A stretch of DNA of 64,000 nt from Chrysomallon squamiferum (GCA_012295275.1 CM022674.1:17329214-17393213), one strand, 5' to 3'. Shown: positions 14,046 to 26,765, counted from the first letter of the stretch. The notes: a model not told the origin generated them from the letters alone. A program made the numbers and translations.

Positions 14046-14579
14046 ATCCTTTCTTACGGTCATTATATCAGTATTTCATACAGAATTATAACAACAAGAA
14101 CAATAACAACATCAGAAGCAACAACAACAACAACAACCATAGCTATACATGAAAGAAAGAAATAACTGAGTTACAAAGATGATTCAGTATTTTCAACTGA
14201 TCTATGTAATATACGTTTCTGACATAATTAACGAGCCAAATATATTTTTGAACTGTACATTCATTTGCTATATGGTATCTTCTGTAAACAATTAAACAAA
14301 CAAACAAACAATCAAATAAATAAATAAATAAATCTAACGAATGATGTACAATTATTTCGTGTCCGTGTGCAAGCACAAATGCCAAGACCGGAAATTAGGA
14401 CTCGTTTGCCATGATTTGGAACCTTACTCTCCGGAAGAATGCATCGCAATAACAGATAATAGTCGTCAAGAACAAAACAAAGCAGAAACTTGAAACATAT
14501 CAGGTGAACTGTTCTTCTGATTTATTATGCTGACTAATCTCACCAGACGATAAAATCACGGTAAGAACGATCTGCCCTG

Positions 14580-14590
14580 TTACACGCATA

Positions 14591-14668
<78 letters not shown>

Positions 14669-14670
14669 GC
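14580..14670. repeat. ATT microsatellite
   Basis: About 78 bp of ATT in the first intron of the PARP-like gene; the sister tract at 61279-61440 is about twice as long. Confidence 0.95.
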
Positions 14671-14761
14671 ACTGGCACGGAAGAAATCGCTCAGTATTTA
14701 AGGGCAGTTAGAAGTTGTTTATAATGTATATATCATTAAACGTATTATTCATTATAAATAA

Positions 14762-14763
<2 letters not shown>

Positions 14764-14854
<91 letters not shown>
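14764..14854. repeat. TG microsatellite
   Basis: About 90 bp of pure TG in the same intron; the sister tract is at 61535-61580. Confidence 0.95.
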
Positions 14855-14856
<2 letters not shown>

Positions 14857-14904
14857 CTTAAGAAAGAAAGTGCAAACAAAAAAAGGAGCACCATAAACCC
14901 CTTA

Positions 14905-15012
14905 GCTATCAGTATCGCTACGGTATATCGCTATATTATATCGCTATAGTATATCGCTATAGTATATCGCTACGGTATATCGCTACAGTATATCGTTATA
15001 GTATATTGCTAA
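14905..15012. repeat. 13-bp tandem repeat (TATATCGCTATAG)
   Basis: About eight units of TATATCGCTATAG with G/C variants at positions 11-12. The sister site near 61650-61690 has only two or three units. Confidence 0.85.
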
Positions 15013-16059
15013 AGGAGATATAAATACTCTCGTGTTAGGCTGATATGGGAGAATAGGTTTTAAGACCATGTAACGATAAACAATATAATCGTGACACATT
15101 CAGTTTTCTGCAACGTTTAATAACTAAGACTACAATTCTATGCTTTGGGTAAATACCCGTATGCACTTCTGTATTTAATCTCTGAACTACGTCAGATGTT
15201 CTCTGTCCTTACAAATATCACTAGCAGCAGCAGAACAAATCGTAAAAAATATTAAAATATTCAGTAAAATATCTGTTGATATGGCCATGATCGAAATTGC
15301 AAGATTACATAAATTTATAACAGCTTTTATTGGTTAATATTTATTTATTTATTTACTTACGTATATACTTACTTACTTACTCGCTTACTTATTTACTTAT
15401 TTATTTGTTAGATACTTAGTTTATATCTTTGTTTGTTATAATTATTGTTAATATTATTATTATTATTATTTCCTTTTTCTCTTTTTTAAGCAAGTAGCAA
15501 AATTATTTTATACTTATTATTTTTTAAATATCGATTGTCTATTTTATATTTATAATGCTATTTTCAGGGATTTAAACATGTACAAAAAAGAGGTAGAATG
15601 CTTGACAGCTAGAATTTTACAAATAGTACACAAACTTACCAAAGTTTTGATAATTCAGTATTAAATGTATTTTAAAAAATAGAAAACCTGTCAATGTTAC
15701 ATTTAATGGTGAAAATACCACAACTGGTGAAGATTTAAGAGAAATCACTGATTCACTGTTATATTTTATTTCAGAAGTATATCTCACTTTCAGAAATTTG
15801 ATGATAATGACGTCTTCGAAACGAGTGGGAGGTATTACCAGGATGATCTTCCAGAACAGGAACAATTTGACAGGAAAGTCACAGCAGATACAATACAATA
15901 TTTAGAAGAGAAACCACTTGATTTGAAAGTAAAACTTGATCTAAAACAGGTATCAAGGCAAAAACAACTATTCCGTCACAAAAACAGCAGAAACAGCTTG
16001 ATGTGATGAGGAAAGCTTATCTAGTACAAGATGCACAGAAGAAAAAACTTGGCCTGAAA

Positions 16060-16262
16060 ATTACAGCAGATCGAGCACAAATTTCACAGCAAGAACAACT
16101 ACATGTAAAAGTGAAACCAAATCGATCTCAAGTTTCACAGCAGAAACAACTTGATGTCAAAGTGAAAGCAGATCCAGCTCAACTTTCACAGCACAAACAA
16201 CTTGATGTTAAAGCGAAAGTACATCCAGTCCAAGTTTCACAGCAGAAACAACTTAATGTGAA
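16060..16262 (+). repeat. 51-bp coding tandem repeat, left copy
   Basis: About four units encoding a 17-residue motif (consensus SQQKQLDVKVKADPAQL). Charged, Lys/Gln-rich and cysteine-free. Confidence 0.8.
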
Positions 16263-17239
16263 ACAACCAGAAGTGATAAATGAATATGGAATAAAGTATA
16301 AGTTTTAATAACAGTGACATATGAGAATGCAGTTTTACTTTTGTTTCAGAGTACATCCTTGAGAAGCTATTGGCCACAAGTTCAGTCCTCCTTGGATCCT
16401 GATCTAACCAATGTCCTAAGTTTTTATCTTTTGAAAAAGTATGTATTAAAAATAATTTGAAAAATAATAGTTCATTAAGACATCTCAGAAGATTTCCTCT
16501 CTTGTTTTAAGTATACTCTTTTACTATTTGTATTACTTAATACTACACAACAATATGTAAACATGTTAGATGTTAATCGTATTGCAATTGTACTATTACT
16601 TTTTTGTGCCACTAATTAAAATTTACTACATCTATATCTATAATCCCTACTCGTATATATAGACAGACATACACACATTTTGTTTTTCAGTTTTCAACGA
16701 ATTTCTCTATTGCATTTGCCAGTAACTTCATTCCAGCTGTTGTTGATTTTCACTTAATGAGAACTTTAGTTTGTTTCCAACTGGGAGTCGTTGATGTCAA
16801 AGTTCAGCGTCTCTCAACAGCATCGTATGTCAATGGACAAGAAGACAACTTCACACGGCTCACACAGTGGTGTTGGTATTTTGAGGCAGACTCTGGAAAT
16901 TGGCTGCCTTATAAGCCAGTGAATACTAATTTTATTTTGTTGATGAACTACTTTTTTATTTTTTATTCTTATTTATTTTAGTTTATCTTTTATTTTGTTT
17001 TATTTATTTATTCATTTACTTATTGTTTTACTTTAATTTTTGTTTAAAAACGACAAAAAACATTATACGTAAGAAAGATAAATAATATTCTAAGAAATGA
17101 AAATTTATAAAACCACAATTTAAAAAAAGTAAGAAGGAAGAAAGAAAGAGATGTTTAAAATGTTCACGTTAATACCTACAACATTGTGTTTATAATATAT
17201 TAATAGTGGATAACTAGTCTACAGACTGTCCAACAGACG

Positions 17240-18600
17240 AAAAGTGTCTTAGATTCAGTATAAATACTCTGATGTATTTGCTAAAGATGACCTTGATTGG
17301 GGCTTTTCTGACACAGTAAGAAATCACATACGCACAAACCTTCTGAAGAATTTCATCCATTCTGTATCAGGAACTTCAAGAGCACATCAAGAAATATATA
17401 AAACAAGATGTAATTCGACCTAGCCAAAGCCCATATGCATCTCCTGTTCTTATAGTGAGAAAAATGGACAACACAATTGGTTTGTATATGGACTACAGGC
17501 TGCTGAAAGCCAAAACTTGGAAACACTGCTTTCCAATCTTAGAACAGCCATTAGATTCTTTGCATGGAGGAAAATCGTTCACTGTATTGATTATGGCCAA
17601 TGGATGCAACCAGGTTGCAGTTCAGGAACAAGAGAAGAACAAAACAGTTTTCACGACTCCAATGAGTTTGTTTTAATACAGTCCAATACCTTTTGGTTTA
17701 CCAACAGCACCAGCCACATTTCAAAGTCTACTGAAACATTACTTCAGAGAGCTGAAATTTTAGATGTTTCTAGACTTTCTGCATGGTATTTTTGTTTATG
17801 TAAATTTATTTGATGTGAACATACAGAGACAAACACGGGTATTTATAATGTTAAAACAGCATGCGTTCAAACTGAAACCAACCAAGTTCTGTTTACTTAT
17901 AAAATAAATGAAATATCGAGGACATATGGTATCTAGAGATGGGGTAGCTACAGATCCAGACAAAATAAAAGCAGTTGCTGAATGGAAAATTCCAAAGACA
18001 GCAAAGGACTTCATGTTGTTTTTCGGGTTTACCAGTTACTATAGACGACATGTTAAAGGATGCTTACATATTGCAAGACCTTTACATTCTTTGGCGAACA
18101 GGTTACGAGATAAGAAAAATCAATCATTGTTAAATAGTGCTTGGCATGAGAGTTGTCAACAAGCTTTCGAAACATTAAAGAAAAAAGTTAACTTCAGCTC
18201 CAATCAGTGAACCTTCTATTCGGGAAACTGATGCATTTTGTCAAAGCCCTGGACGGGTAGAGTCGCACGAGAAGAAGGGGCAAAGCAAATTAGCTGCATA
18301 CGCAAAGCCGTTTGTTAAGACCCACTGAGAAGAGCATGAATAATTACAGTTCCATGAAGTTAGAGCTCGCTGCTCTGAATTGGGTTGTGAGTGAACAGTT
18401 TAAAGATTATATTCTTGGACTTAAATTTACCTATATGCACAAAACAAACCACACAGTCTTTTTAGTACCGTAAAATTAGGAGCAGAGACGGGTGTCTCAG
18501 CTGGCATCATTTAATTTCGATGCGAAATATTGTTCAGCGCAACACAATAAGAATGCCTATGGACTATACAGGAAGACATTTCAAGGAAAGACGTCTACTT
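17240..18600 (+). mobile_element. Ty3/gypsy retrotransposon remnant (RT, RNase H)
   Basis: Reverse transcriptase motifs in order: YSDVFAKDDLDWG at about 17260, DVIRPSQSPYASPVLIVRK at 17410-17460, YMDYRLL, GGKSFTVL, NKTVFTT, PFGLPTAPATFQSLL at about 17690, KYRGHMVSRDG at about 17910, then FFGFTSYYRRHVKG and IARPLHSL (RT-RNase H connection) and a decayed RNase H (SSMKLELLALNWVV near 18360). Several frame changes and stops break it. No integrase, protease or LTR pair was found. It lies just after the left WWE exon; whether the right block carries it cannot be seen. Confidence 0.85.
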
Positions 18601-19339
18601 AAATAGAAGCTGCTTTGACAGATACTGCTACTCATAAGGAAGTTCTACAAACAATCAGAAAAGTTTTCCAGAGTGATAGAAGAAAAGTCGCTTAGGCAAC
18701 TGTCATAGCTGAAGAGTTTAATGAAATTATGGAAGTTACAACAACATTTCACAGCTTATTGATTTTCTTGTATAGCTGAGGAACTGAAACCTCCAGGACA
18801 GGAAAAAGATTCAAGACCACTGAGAAGTTAAATGTACAGAGTCACAGAAATGATGGATCACCATGGAAGGATATAAAAAGGTGCTTTTGATTGGGGTTGA
18901 ACATCAGTCAGACAATGCCAGAAATAACCATCATCGAGTGAGGATGATGATCCAAATCAATTGTTGGCAAATAATATAACAGCACCATATCATGCACAAA
19001 ACGTTCCGTAGGTCAGCGTACAACAAAACGTACAAATAGAAATCCATATAACATGAAAACGTGGAGGTCAAATATGAGAAATTTGTTCCATTTACATAAT
19101 GATGATGTTTTGATCAGACTTAGTGTTACATTAACGTTGCAGAAAATTAAAGACCTAAGAAGTGTTTTGAGTCACAAAAATACCTAATAACATGGAATTC
19201 CAACACGATAAGTATAATAGATTAAAACAGCAGCAAGTCTAGCTGATCTGTCATTTATCCTCAAAGAGCCGACTGCTATGCTCATGACAATGACTGAAAT
19301 GATATCTACTTCAAACACAAGTATGTTAGTTTTCTTTTT

Positions 19340-19340
<1 letters not shown>
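18600..19340. other. Unassigned stretch after the gypsy remnant
   Basis: AT-rich, no clear domain in any frame; probably decayed 3' retrotransposon sequence. Confidence 0.4.

Positions 19341-19341
<1 letters not shown>

Positions 19342-19403
<62 letters not shown>
19342..19403. repeat. Poly-T tract
   Basis: About 60 T in a row broken by one C. It could be a minus-strand retroposed poly-A tail, but no body was recognised next to it. Confidence 0.9.
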
Positions 19404-19404
<1 letters not shown>

Positions 19405-19824
19405 TTCTTTTGTGTTTTTTGTTATGGTATTTTTAGATTATACTTTATAACATTATTTCTCTATGTTTAGACTTAAAGAACTTGGAACATTCCTCAAAGA
19501 GACGTCGGATATTAATGTATGGGAAACACTGTCACTGGGGCTGTCTTAACGAACAGTAATAATATGTTACTATTGGTCAGGGGTGTGGGATGTTATCTGT
19601 GTGACTGGGTTAAAAGAGAGTTCAAGAAAGAATAGAGAATATCTGGCAAGAGAGAAAGAAGTTTTGGCCAGTTCTCTTCATTACAATTTGGAATTTATTA
19701 TTAATTATGTTCTACTATAATTGTCTATCATGTAGAATCCTCAAGAGAAATTAAATATACAACCGGGATCCAACTTGTGCAGTTTTTGTGATAGGATGCA
19801 TATGACGATGGCGATGATGATGGT

Positions 19825-19860
19825 AATAGTAGTAGTAGTAGCAGTAGTAGTAGTGGTAGT

Positions 19861-19892
<32 letters not shown>

Positions 19893-19912
19893 TTGACGTT
19901 CTTGTTGTTCTA

Positions 19913-19955
<43 letters not shown>

Positions 19956-19957
19956 AG
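19825..19957. repeat. GTA/GCA trinucleotide array
   Basis: Mostly GTA with a GCA block at 19862-19878; open in several frames as homopolymers. Confidence 0.9.
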
Positions 19958-19999
19958 TAGGAGAAGTGCTCGTAAAAAAAATCATAATAATAATAACAC

Positions 20000-21020
20000 T
20001 GATGATAACGACGACGACGATGATGATGATGATGAAGACGAAAAATAAGAAGAAATAAACAAGAAATATGAAAACAAAATTATCAACATAAAACCAGCAG
20101 CAATATCACTGCACGAATAAATAATTACAAACATTTTGCAGTCAGTCTTCAGTATTTTAATTTAATTATAAAGCTAAAATGCCAATTAAAGAAATATTAA
20201 GCTGTTTGCTGTGACTATTAGCTGCATATGATAATCTAGAAAAACTAGAATAAACTAAATACAATATTTTCATTATTTTATAGTACGTATTCTCCGATAT
20301 ATGGTGTATTTTTTGTGTATATATAGGTAGTTTTGTGTATATGCGTCTGTCTGTCTCTATCCATCTACCTACCTACCTGTCTGTCTGTGTGTCTGCCTGT
20401 CTATCTGCACGTACAACTGTCACACTATATGTTTGTACATATATATTATTTCATTACGTTATTGTCTCTTTCTCTTTCTGTATGTATATTCTCAATTTAC
20501 TTGTAACTATAGCTATGTATATATGTTTGTATTTGTGTATTATTATTTGTTTGATACATACGTAATACAATTTCTCTCTTTCTCTCTATATATATTCATC
20601 AAAAGTGTATGATAAAATACTAAATTATTCTGATTATTTTGTTATGTCTAACTGTTCAGTTACTTGTACTTGACAATAAACTAAATATGTTCAGTAAACA
20701 CACTCCACTGCTCATCTACATAACGACAGCTGCGCGTACGCGTGGCTGTGTAGTGAGATAGCGCAGATATGTTACAATGACGTCATTACATAGAAAGCAG
20801 TCATAACTTGAAAAAGTGAAATATTTATATATAGTTATTGTAGGTTTTTAACATATAGTGCTGTAAAATAATATAATATTCACCATCAACATACACATAA
20901 TATGTATAACCATTCATTTAGAAAGACATGCAAACATATCCATCCATCCATCCATACATGCATGCATGCAAACATACAGACATACACGGATACTGAACAA
21001 TTTATTTTATTATTTTTGTT
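20000..21020. other. Gene-free stretch
   Basis: AT-rich sequence with short TG/TCTG runs near 20340-20410 and CATC/CATG runs near 20940-20970. No gene seen. Confidence 0.7.
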
Positions 21021-21023
21021 TTC

Positions 21024-21190
21024 GTCTCGATAGCGGAACGGTAACATCATGCGCCTTCAGAGTACGGGCGAATGGGTGTCATACGTTCAAGTTTCCTCAG
21101 CGGCATCTGACGGAGTTTGTGAGGTCGTGACCGGACTTTGTTTCCTGAGCCAGTACGTTCCCGAATATTGTCTATGTGCAGAGTCTAATC
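21024..21190 (+). mobile_element. tRNA-derived SINE, copy 1
   Basis: Begins with an A-box fit (GATAGCGGAACGGTAAC), then a degenerate B box (CGTTCAAGTTTCC) and a body ending CCCGAATATTGTCTATGTGCA. The same body follows a B box at 36480-36625, so it is a family. Confidence 0.7.
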
Positions 21191-21367
21191 AGATGTACAT
21201 AAGACAGAGAATGAAATACATACCTGCATATATTCACATACAAATACAAATAATATGGAAATACATTGACACATTTATAAATATATAATTTTTGTCTAAT
21301 GTAACACAGATATTAACATTTCAAAGCTGCAATTATTGAAGACAAAATATAAATAGAATAATAAAAA

Positions 21368-22040
21368 CTACTTACGATGTACGGAAGATTGTTGCTGGAA
21401 GCACAGACGGTGAACACACACATAAACATCAATCCGCTGTATTTCGAATGTGCCGTCTGATTCACTCTGGTGTTTCCCACCGACGACGTCGACGGCAAAC
21501 AAAACTGTCCAGCGTGATATTTGACGACGTTTCATGTGTTTCAGGAACAGCATGGTATCCAGATTGCATATGAAACAGATACACAGAGCGAAAAACGTGA
21601 GAATAACAAAACACACTGCAAACCCGTCACCCAGTTTGTACGGAAGGAATCTGCAATGGTCTCCACTTGCAGCACTGTCGTTGGTGGCTCCTATAGATGG
21701 TAAGATCCCCGCTAGAATTTCGAGAAACCAAATCCCTAAGAGTACGAACTTGAGAACTTTGGTGGACCCGTACCACTTTTTGTCCTTGGGACACCTGAGC
21801 AGCGCCAGCCATGAAGACTAAGACATATCAAAAATCAACAAAAAACACGTTAAAATTACACACCTCCTCTGTCCAGTCTACCTGCCCCAGGTAAATGACC
21901 GCAGGTACAGGTAAGAGTAGCACCGGGATTAATGACATCGTTACAAACAGCGACAGGAACCCTATGTCGACGCGTGGAAGAACGGCTTGTAGTGTGAGAC
22001 GATGACGATGGCGAGGACATCCTAGGACTGGTGAAAGTTG
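21368..22040 (-). pseudogene. Rhodopsin-type GPCR pseudogene
   Basis: Minus strand, reading downwards: end of TM1 (VLAIVIVSHYKPFFH) after a TAG acceptor near 22035, TM2 and loop 1 (FLSLFVTMSLIPVLLLP, VDWTEEVC), then TM4 (KVLKFVLLGIWFLEILAG), extracellular loop 2 with Cys (GDHCRFLPY), TM5 (FAVCFVILTFFALCICF), and TM6 (YSGLMFMCVFTVCASSN). The pieces lie in three frames, with shifts between TM1 and TM2 and inside loop 3 (after KHMKRRQ), and the first half of TM3 with its DRY region is missing (only about 55 bp between loop 1 and SSWLALLRC). TM7 was not found. The ligand class is unknown. Confidence 0.6.
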
Positions 22041-22099
22041 ACTCTTAACAAGATCGAGACAAAACTTTATTGGCAAAGCACTAGTTCCCACTTTGAAAA

Positions 22100-23306
22100 A
22101 CAGTTTTTTTGTAAATAGAAACTGTTTCTTTTAAATTTTAAAACACAGTATAAAGAATCAGGTGTTTCATTTAAAAGCGGCCATGCTTTGTGGATGCGAG
22201 GAAAAGCGATCGATTGTGTGTTCACGTGCGCGCTGCGCATGCCTAGTAGCTCTCAAAATATGTTAACATGCCGTTGATCGCAATAATTGTATTGGTCGTT
22301 AGCTTCGTTTATATTCAGCGAATTCTCTTTAATTACTTCTTAATTTGGCCTACTTTAAGCCAAATCAAATATACTGTCATAAAGATATTTAGGTGACTAA
22401 AGATAATAATAATAATAATAATAATGATGATGATGATGATGATGATGATAATAATAATACTAATAATAAAAGCGACAACAACAATAAATTATAATACCAG
22501 GAACGACAACAAAGGTGATAATTGTTACTAATACACAATGCAATAATTGTTATTTGGTTGGTTTATAAGTAGACAATATAAATATATGTATACTAACATT
22601 TCACCTAGTTTGTTAGCTAACGTTGTTATGCACAGTATTTAAGTATATTTATTTGTTCGTAAAGATTATATCATAATAAATTATCCTCAGCATTATCTAC
22701 GGTATTATATTCATACTTGTGCTTATTCATTATATTTCATATCTGCATATTAATGAAAATTATTATTTCAGTATTTTGCTTTCGCATATTAATTATTGTT
22801 TCACATGTATGAAATGCTTGTCCCTTTCATAATTGAGACCAATATTGTCACTGAAGCGGAGATAATTGAATTTTCCTTAAACGACTTATCAGTCATTGAT
22901 AATCTTCAGCTTATTCCTAACTTGGTTTTATAATTATTAGTTTACATTGTGACATTGATAATAGTTGGGATGTCACAATTATTCTACATACATTTTGTTT
23001 TAAATCAAATGTAATTTGTAATTACAAATATCATTTTACATTTTCATACTGATAATGCTAATTGTCACGGAATTCAGAAGGCGTAACAAATTTATCTTTC
23101 AAGACACCCGGCTGTTTATTTTTATGTCATGCAATTAAAATTCCGTAACCAGCTGTTACTTCCATCACATCCGCGCTTTTTATTTTTGCCGCCAATTTTT
23201 CAAATCCATGGTGTCGTTTTAAAAGGGCTCGCATTTGGTAATTAAGGAGAGAAGGAAAACGCCAACACAAGAGCTCAGTCAGGACGGGAACTAATGCCAG
23301 CCAGGG

Positions 23307-23387
<81 letters not shown>

Positions 23388-24025
23388 AAATCAGTATATT
23401 TTTTATTAACAATTTTCACGTTCTGTTTAGACTTTAGTTTAATAGATAATTTATAAAAAAAAGAGTAGTACTGCGCGTATTTGAGATAGGTATCCTATTT
23501 CGATATACACCATCTGAAATCCTGGTATTTCTGTTTGGTCACAATCATTTTTTTTTATTTCAACAAAACTTAAGACGACAAATTTATTTACATGTTCCCT
23601 AAATTCAGGGTAATCAGATTTTTTTCTACTTACACCACACACGTTTAAACATAAAATATTAAGAACGTATTTACTGTATTGTCATAAGTACACATTTACC
23701 AAACTCAAACAATGATCTCTGTATGTAGAAATTATGTTGCTAGGATACAATACTTAGCCACACCTACATGGAAGTCTCTGTTAACAGCACTTAGTCTCTG
23801 TCCTTCAGAACACTCTTTGAGGCTTGCAGAAAAACCCAATTTTTAAATACAATCTGATACATCTAGGAGATTCTGCTGAAAATAAGAATTATCTCGTGTG
23901 AAAATTCCGCCGAAAAGTTTTCTAAGAATGCTACTGATTATTGCTAAATACAGAAAAATGTAATCTTGTACTTCAGTTTAAGTATGTCCTTTCTGTAGTT
24001 CTCTCTCACTAACAACTTCAAAGCT

Positions 24026-24059
<34 letters not shown>

Positions 24060-24160
24060 AACGATTATTATTGTTGTTATTATTATTATTGATCTTGTTA
24101 TTATAGATATTAATATTATTATTACTATTATTATTATTGTTGTTGTTGTTGTTGTTGTTT
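22100..24160. other. Gene-free stretch
   Basis: Contains AAT/GAT arrays (22405-22460), a GA tract (23308-23382) and AT-rich unique sequence. No exon could be supported. Confidence 0.6.
23308..23382. repeat. GA microsatellite
   Basis: About 75 bp of pure GA following GCCAGCCAGGGGG. Confidence 0.95.
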
Positions 24161-24164
24161 ACAG

Positions 24165-25287
24165 AAGAAAAGGATGTTTATGAGCCACCTCTGTCACCCA
24201 TTCTGACCACCATTGATGTTTTCTCAGTTAAAATGTGGAGCAGTAAGAAAGTGAAAAGCTGGTTACTGAAAAACAATATTACAAGGTAATGTTCTTAGAA
24301 GCAGGAACTGGATATTAGGTTTTCAAATTTAATTTGTTAAAAGAAACCGCACTTTGCTACCAATAAATATTTTAAGCTGGTATTATTATGTTGTAAAAAT
24401 ATAGTCTAAGCACATTTTGTGTGGATCTAAATGATTATTTAATTTAAATAATACAATCACTAACCTTTGTTAATAATAAATTATGATATCAGAATTATAA
24501 TTCTATTCTTAAAAAAAACAAAAAAACAACGCTTTTTAGACTGAGGATATAACTACTATTTAATGATTTATTCAGTCATGTTTTATTTAGATATTCTAAC
24601 AAAACAGTGTAAGTATGTTACACGATTGATTAAACAGACTGTGTAGTAATTTTACATCTCTATAATTAATTCTGAATAAAAGTTAATGCAGAGATTTGAT
24701 CTGAGAACTTGTTATATGAAAGATGTGGATTGATCATAATAGTACTGTTGAAATGTGAAATTTGGTGTGTGTGTGCGTGTGTGTGCGTTTTTTGTGTGCA
24801 TATGGTTGTGTGTGTTTTCATTCTCTCAATATTATGCTCATATTTCATTCATTTATTTCTGGGGTTTTTATATATTATATTTTAGTGAAAGTCTTCACAC
24901 TTTGTCAGGAAAGGAAGTGATATTTTTATATAAGTAAAACGGCAGCTAAACACACTGAACCTTTTTTCAATAATTTAATATTAGTCCAGTGATAAGAATG
25001 TTTTAGCTTCATCCTTGCTGAATGGTTCATGGGTGATTGTAGCAAGTTAGGAAATTTAACAAAATCTAAAGTGTCTCAGGAAAAAGCCAGAATGTTGTTT
25101 TTTTTCTGCTTTTTCTTCTTATTCTGTGACTACCTGTTTTAGTAATTTTATTTTGTAATTGAAATATTATCTTTAATTCAGGCAGCTGAGTTTTACTATC
25201 AGGCTGAAGACAGAACTAAAACTAAAGTCTATAAACAGCATCATGGAAATCACTAATCTTCTCAAAATTATTCAACACCAAAGATGA
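24165..25287 (+). CDS. Two-exon gene end with possible SAM domain
   Basis: Exon 24165-24285 (acceptor TTGTTTACAG, donor ACAAG|GTAATG) encodes YEPPLSPILTTIDVFSVKMW and SSKKVKSWLLKNNITR. Exon 25182-25287 (acceptor TTTAATTCAG) continues in phase with QLSFTIRLKTELKLKSI, EITNLLKII and a TGA at 25285. The W-x-x-x-x-V-x-x-W-L start and the leucine-rich helix end resemble a C-terminal SAM interaction domain. Upstream exons were not found. It could equally be another small helical domain. Confidence 0.4.
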
Positions 25288-25424
25288 TTTTTCTGTCTCT
25301 TCTTTTTGTATAATGTATCTCTGGCTCCAACCTTATTTGAATTTATTTTCTGTCTTACTCTTGACTTATTTCTTTCCATCCATTTAGTGTCTTTCGAGTG
25401 CTTTTCTTTATTGCCATAAGTATT

Positions 25425-25435
25425 ATTACTATTAC

Positions 25436-25468
<33 letters not shown>

Positions 25469-25640
25469 TATTATTGTTGTTGGTGGTGGTGGTGGTGTTA
25501 TTTTATATAATTACTGTTATTAATGTTATTATTGTTGTTTTTATTATTATTGTTGTTAGTGATATTATTAGTAGTTGTATTGTTATTATGTTGTTGTTTT
25601 GTTATTTTATTGTATTTGTTTTATTACTGTTCTTTATGAT
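25425..25640. repeat. ATT/GTT trinucleotide-rich region
   Basis: ATT array then GTG/GTT-rich sequence; its long open frames are low-complexity. Confidence 0.85.
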
Positions 25641-26153
25641 ACATCACTACAGACTGTATGACAAAATACATTCAAAAAACAAAAGAACAAAAAAAAACCT
25701 GTAGAAATGTAATGCATGTCAACATGAAATCTCCTGCTAGAATCTGATTCATGTGATGATAAATGTTTAACATTTGCAACTAACTTTAGTTCACTTTTTC
25801 TTTTTTTATTGTATATTAATGTGTTTCATCTTTTTTCTTTTTGTGAAGATAATTCGCTATTTCTTTAACAGTCTCTTATCTGTATATAAATACGTTTGGA
25901 TATTTAGGAATACAGTTATTAGTTAAAATAGCTTTTTTTCTATAGCACAAACATATACCCCACAGTTACTGCTATCAATCTGTGTGGCATTTCAGAGTAA
26001 TTAACAGAAGACCACAATGGGGTTTTCCATAATATATCTTATGTTCCACCATTAAATACCTGGAAACATGAAAAATGACTTCATTGTTTTACCTCCAAAT
26101 GTATCACAGTAGTACAGTACTCTTTTTTTAGATATATCTGTTTCAGTTATTAC

Positions 26154-26765
26154 TCAGTGAGTGTTTCTTTCATTCAAAGGAACAACAACGTATTCATAAT
26201 CAAACCATCTTTTATTTTTACTTTCTCCTACGTGAAATGTCCATCTGGGTTGGTCACTATCACCGTTCAAAAATATCTTCTGACCAAACCAACCACAATC
26301 TACCATGTGAATATGTTGATTCTCCAGTTGTTTTTGTAGTACAGACATGAATACATTAATGTGGCTGCTATTCAGGCAGCTATCATGTAGAAGAATGTGG
26401 TTTATGACATCTGCATTTACAGTTATACCATCAATTTCAGTGCTAACAAAATATACCAATGTTTGCATCGCTATTGTATTCTAATCAGTGAAGCGCTGTC
26501 TGTGTCTCTCACTCCATTTTTTCGTATTAAAATGTAATATCTCTGATGATACACTGTTTATTATACTCTTGTCATCAAATAATAACAATGATCTGCATGT
26601 TTGTAAATCTGTTACGTTTATGTCATTTACAGGTTTCATTTCACAATTCTTAATTTCCAAACTATCAACTTCACAACAAACAAGAATCCATTGTCCAATC
26701 TTTGCTGCAACAGATGAATTAATCCTGTGTGATGGTCCATCAAGTTCTGGCAGTCTTCGCGTCAT
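26154..26765 (-). pseudogene. Ulp1-like (C48) protease fragment, mobile-element type
   Basis: One minus-strand frame from 26765 to 26154, broken by a single TAG at 26483-26481. It contains GQWILVCCEVDSLEI, DGITVNADVINHILLHDSC, SSHINVFMSVLQKQLENQ, GWFGQKIFLNG and YVVVPLNERNTH followed by TGA. The end resembles the V-x-P-x-N-x-x-x-H-W signature that carries the catalytic His of Ulp1/SENP proteases, with the Trp codon changed to TGA; the Asp and Cys parts were not found. Ulp1-type domains are common in large DNA transposons and may be their source here. Confidence 0.45.

Larger units (their letters stand above)
14344..16918 (+). pseudogene. PARP12/13-like WWE gene, left copy, front half
   Basis: Candidate exons: 14344-14560 (cysteine-rich; KLGLVC, SPEEC; donor CACG|GTAAGA; three in-frame stops TGA, TGA, TAA), 15775 to about 16308 (NDVFETSG, YYQDDLPE, then a 17-residue repeat around KQLDVKVK), 16350-16438 (LRSYWPQVQSSLDPDLTNV; donor GTATGT), and 16691-16918 with a WWE domain (LTQWCWYFEADSGNWLPY; donor CCA|GTGAAT). 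WWE domains bind iso-ADP-ribose/PAR and occur in the antiviral PARP12/13/14 group. Inside exon 15775 the frame shifts before the repeats, and a stretch of about 250 bp present in the right copy is deleted. Frame also changes just ahead of the WWE (16691-16756), by a frameshift or a tiny intron. A catalytic exon lies far downstream (32306). Confidence 0.6.

Noticed and set aside
15617-15898. Minus-strand frames of 82-93 codons conserved in both blocks (also 62197-62445)
   Set aside because: Antisense to the PARP-like exon; conserved only because the block is duplicated.
17240-18600. Retrotransposon still able to move
   Set aside because: Multiple stops and frame changes, no integrase, protease or LTRs seen.
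19342-19403. Processed pseudogene tail
   Set aside because: A long T run alone; no retrocopy body recognised on the minus strand.
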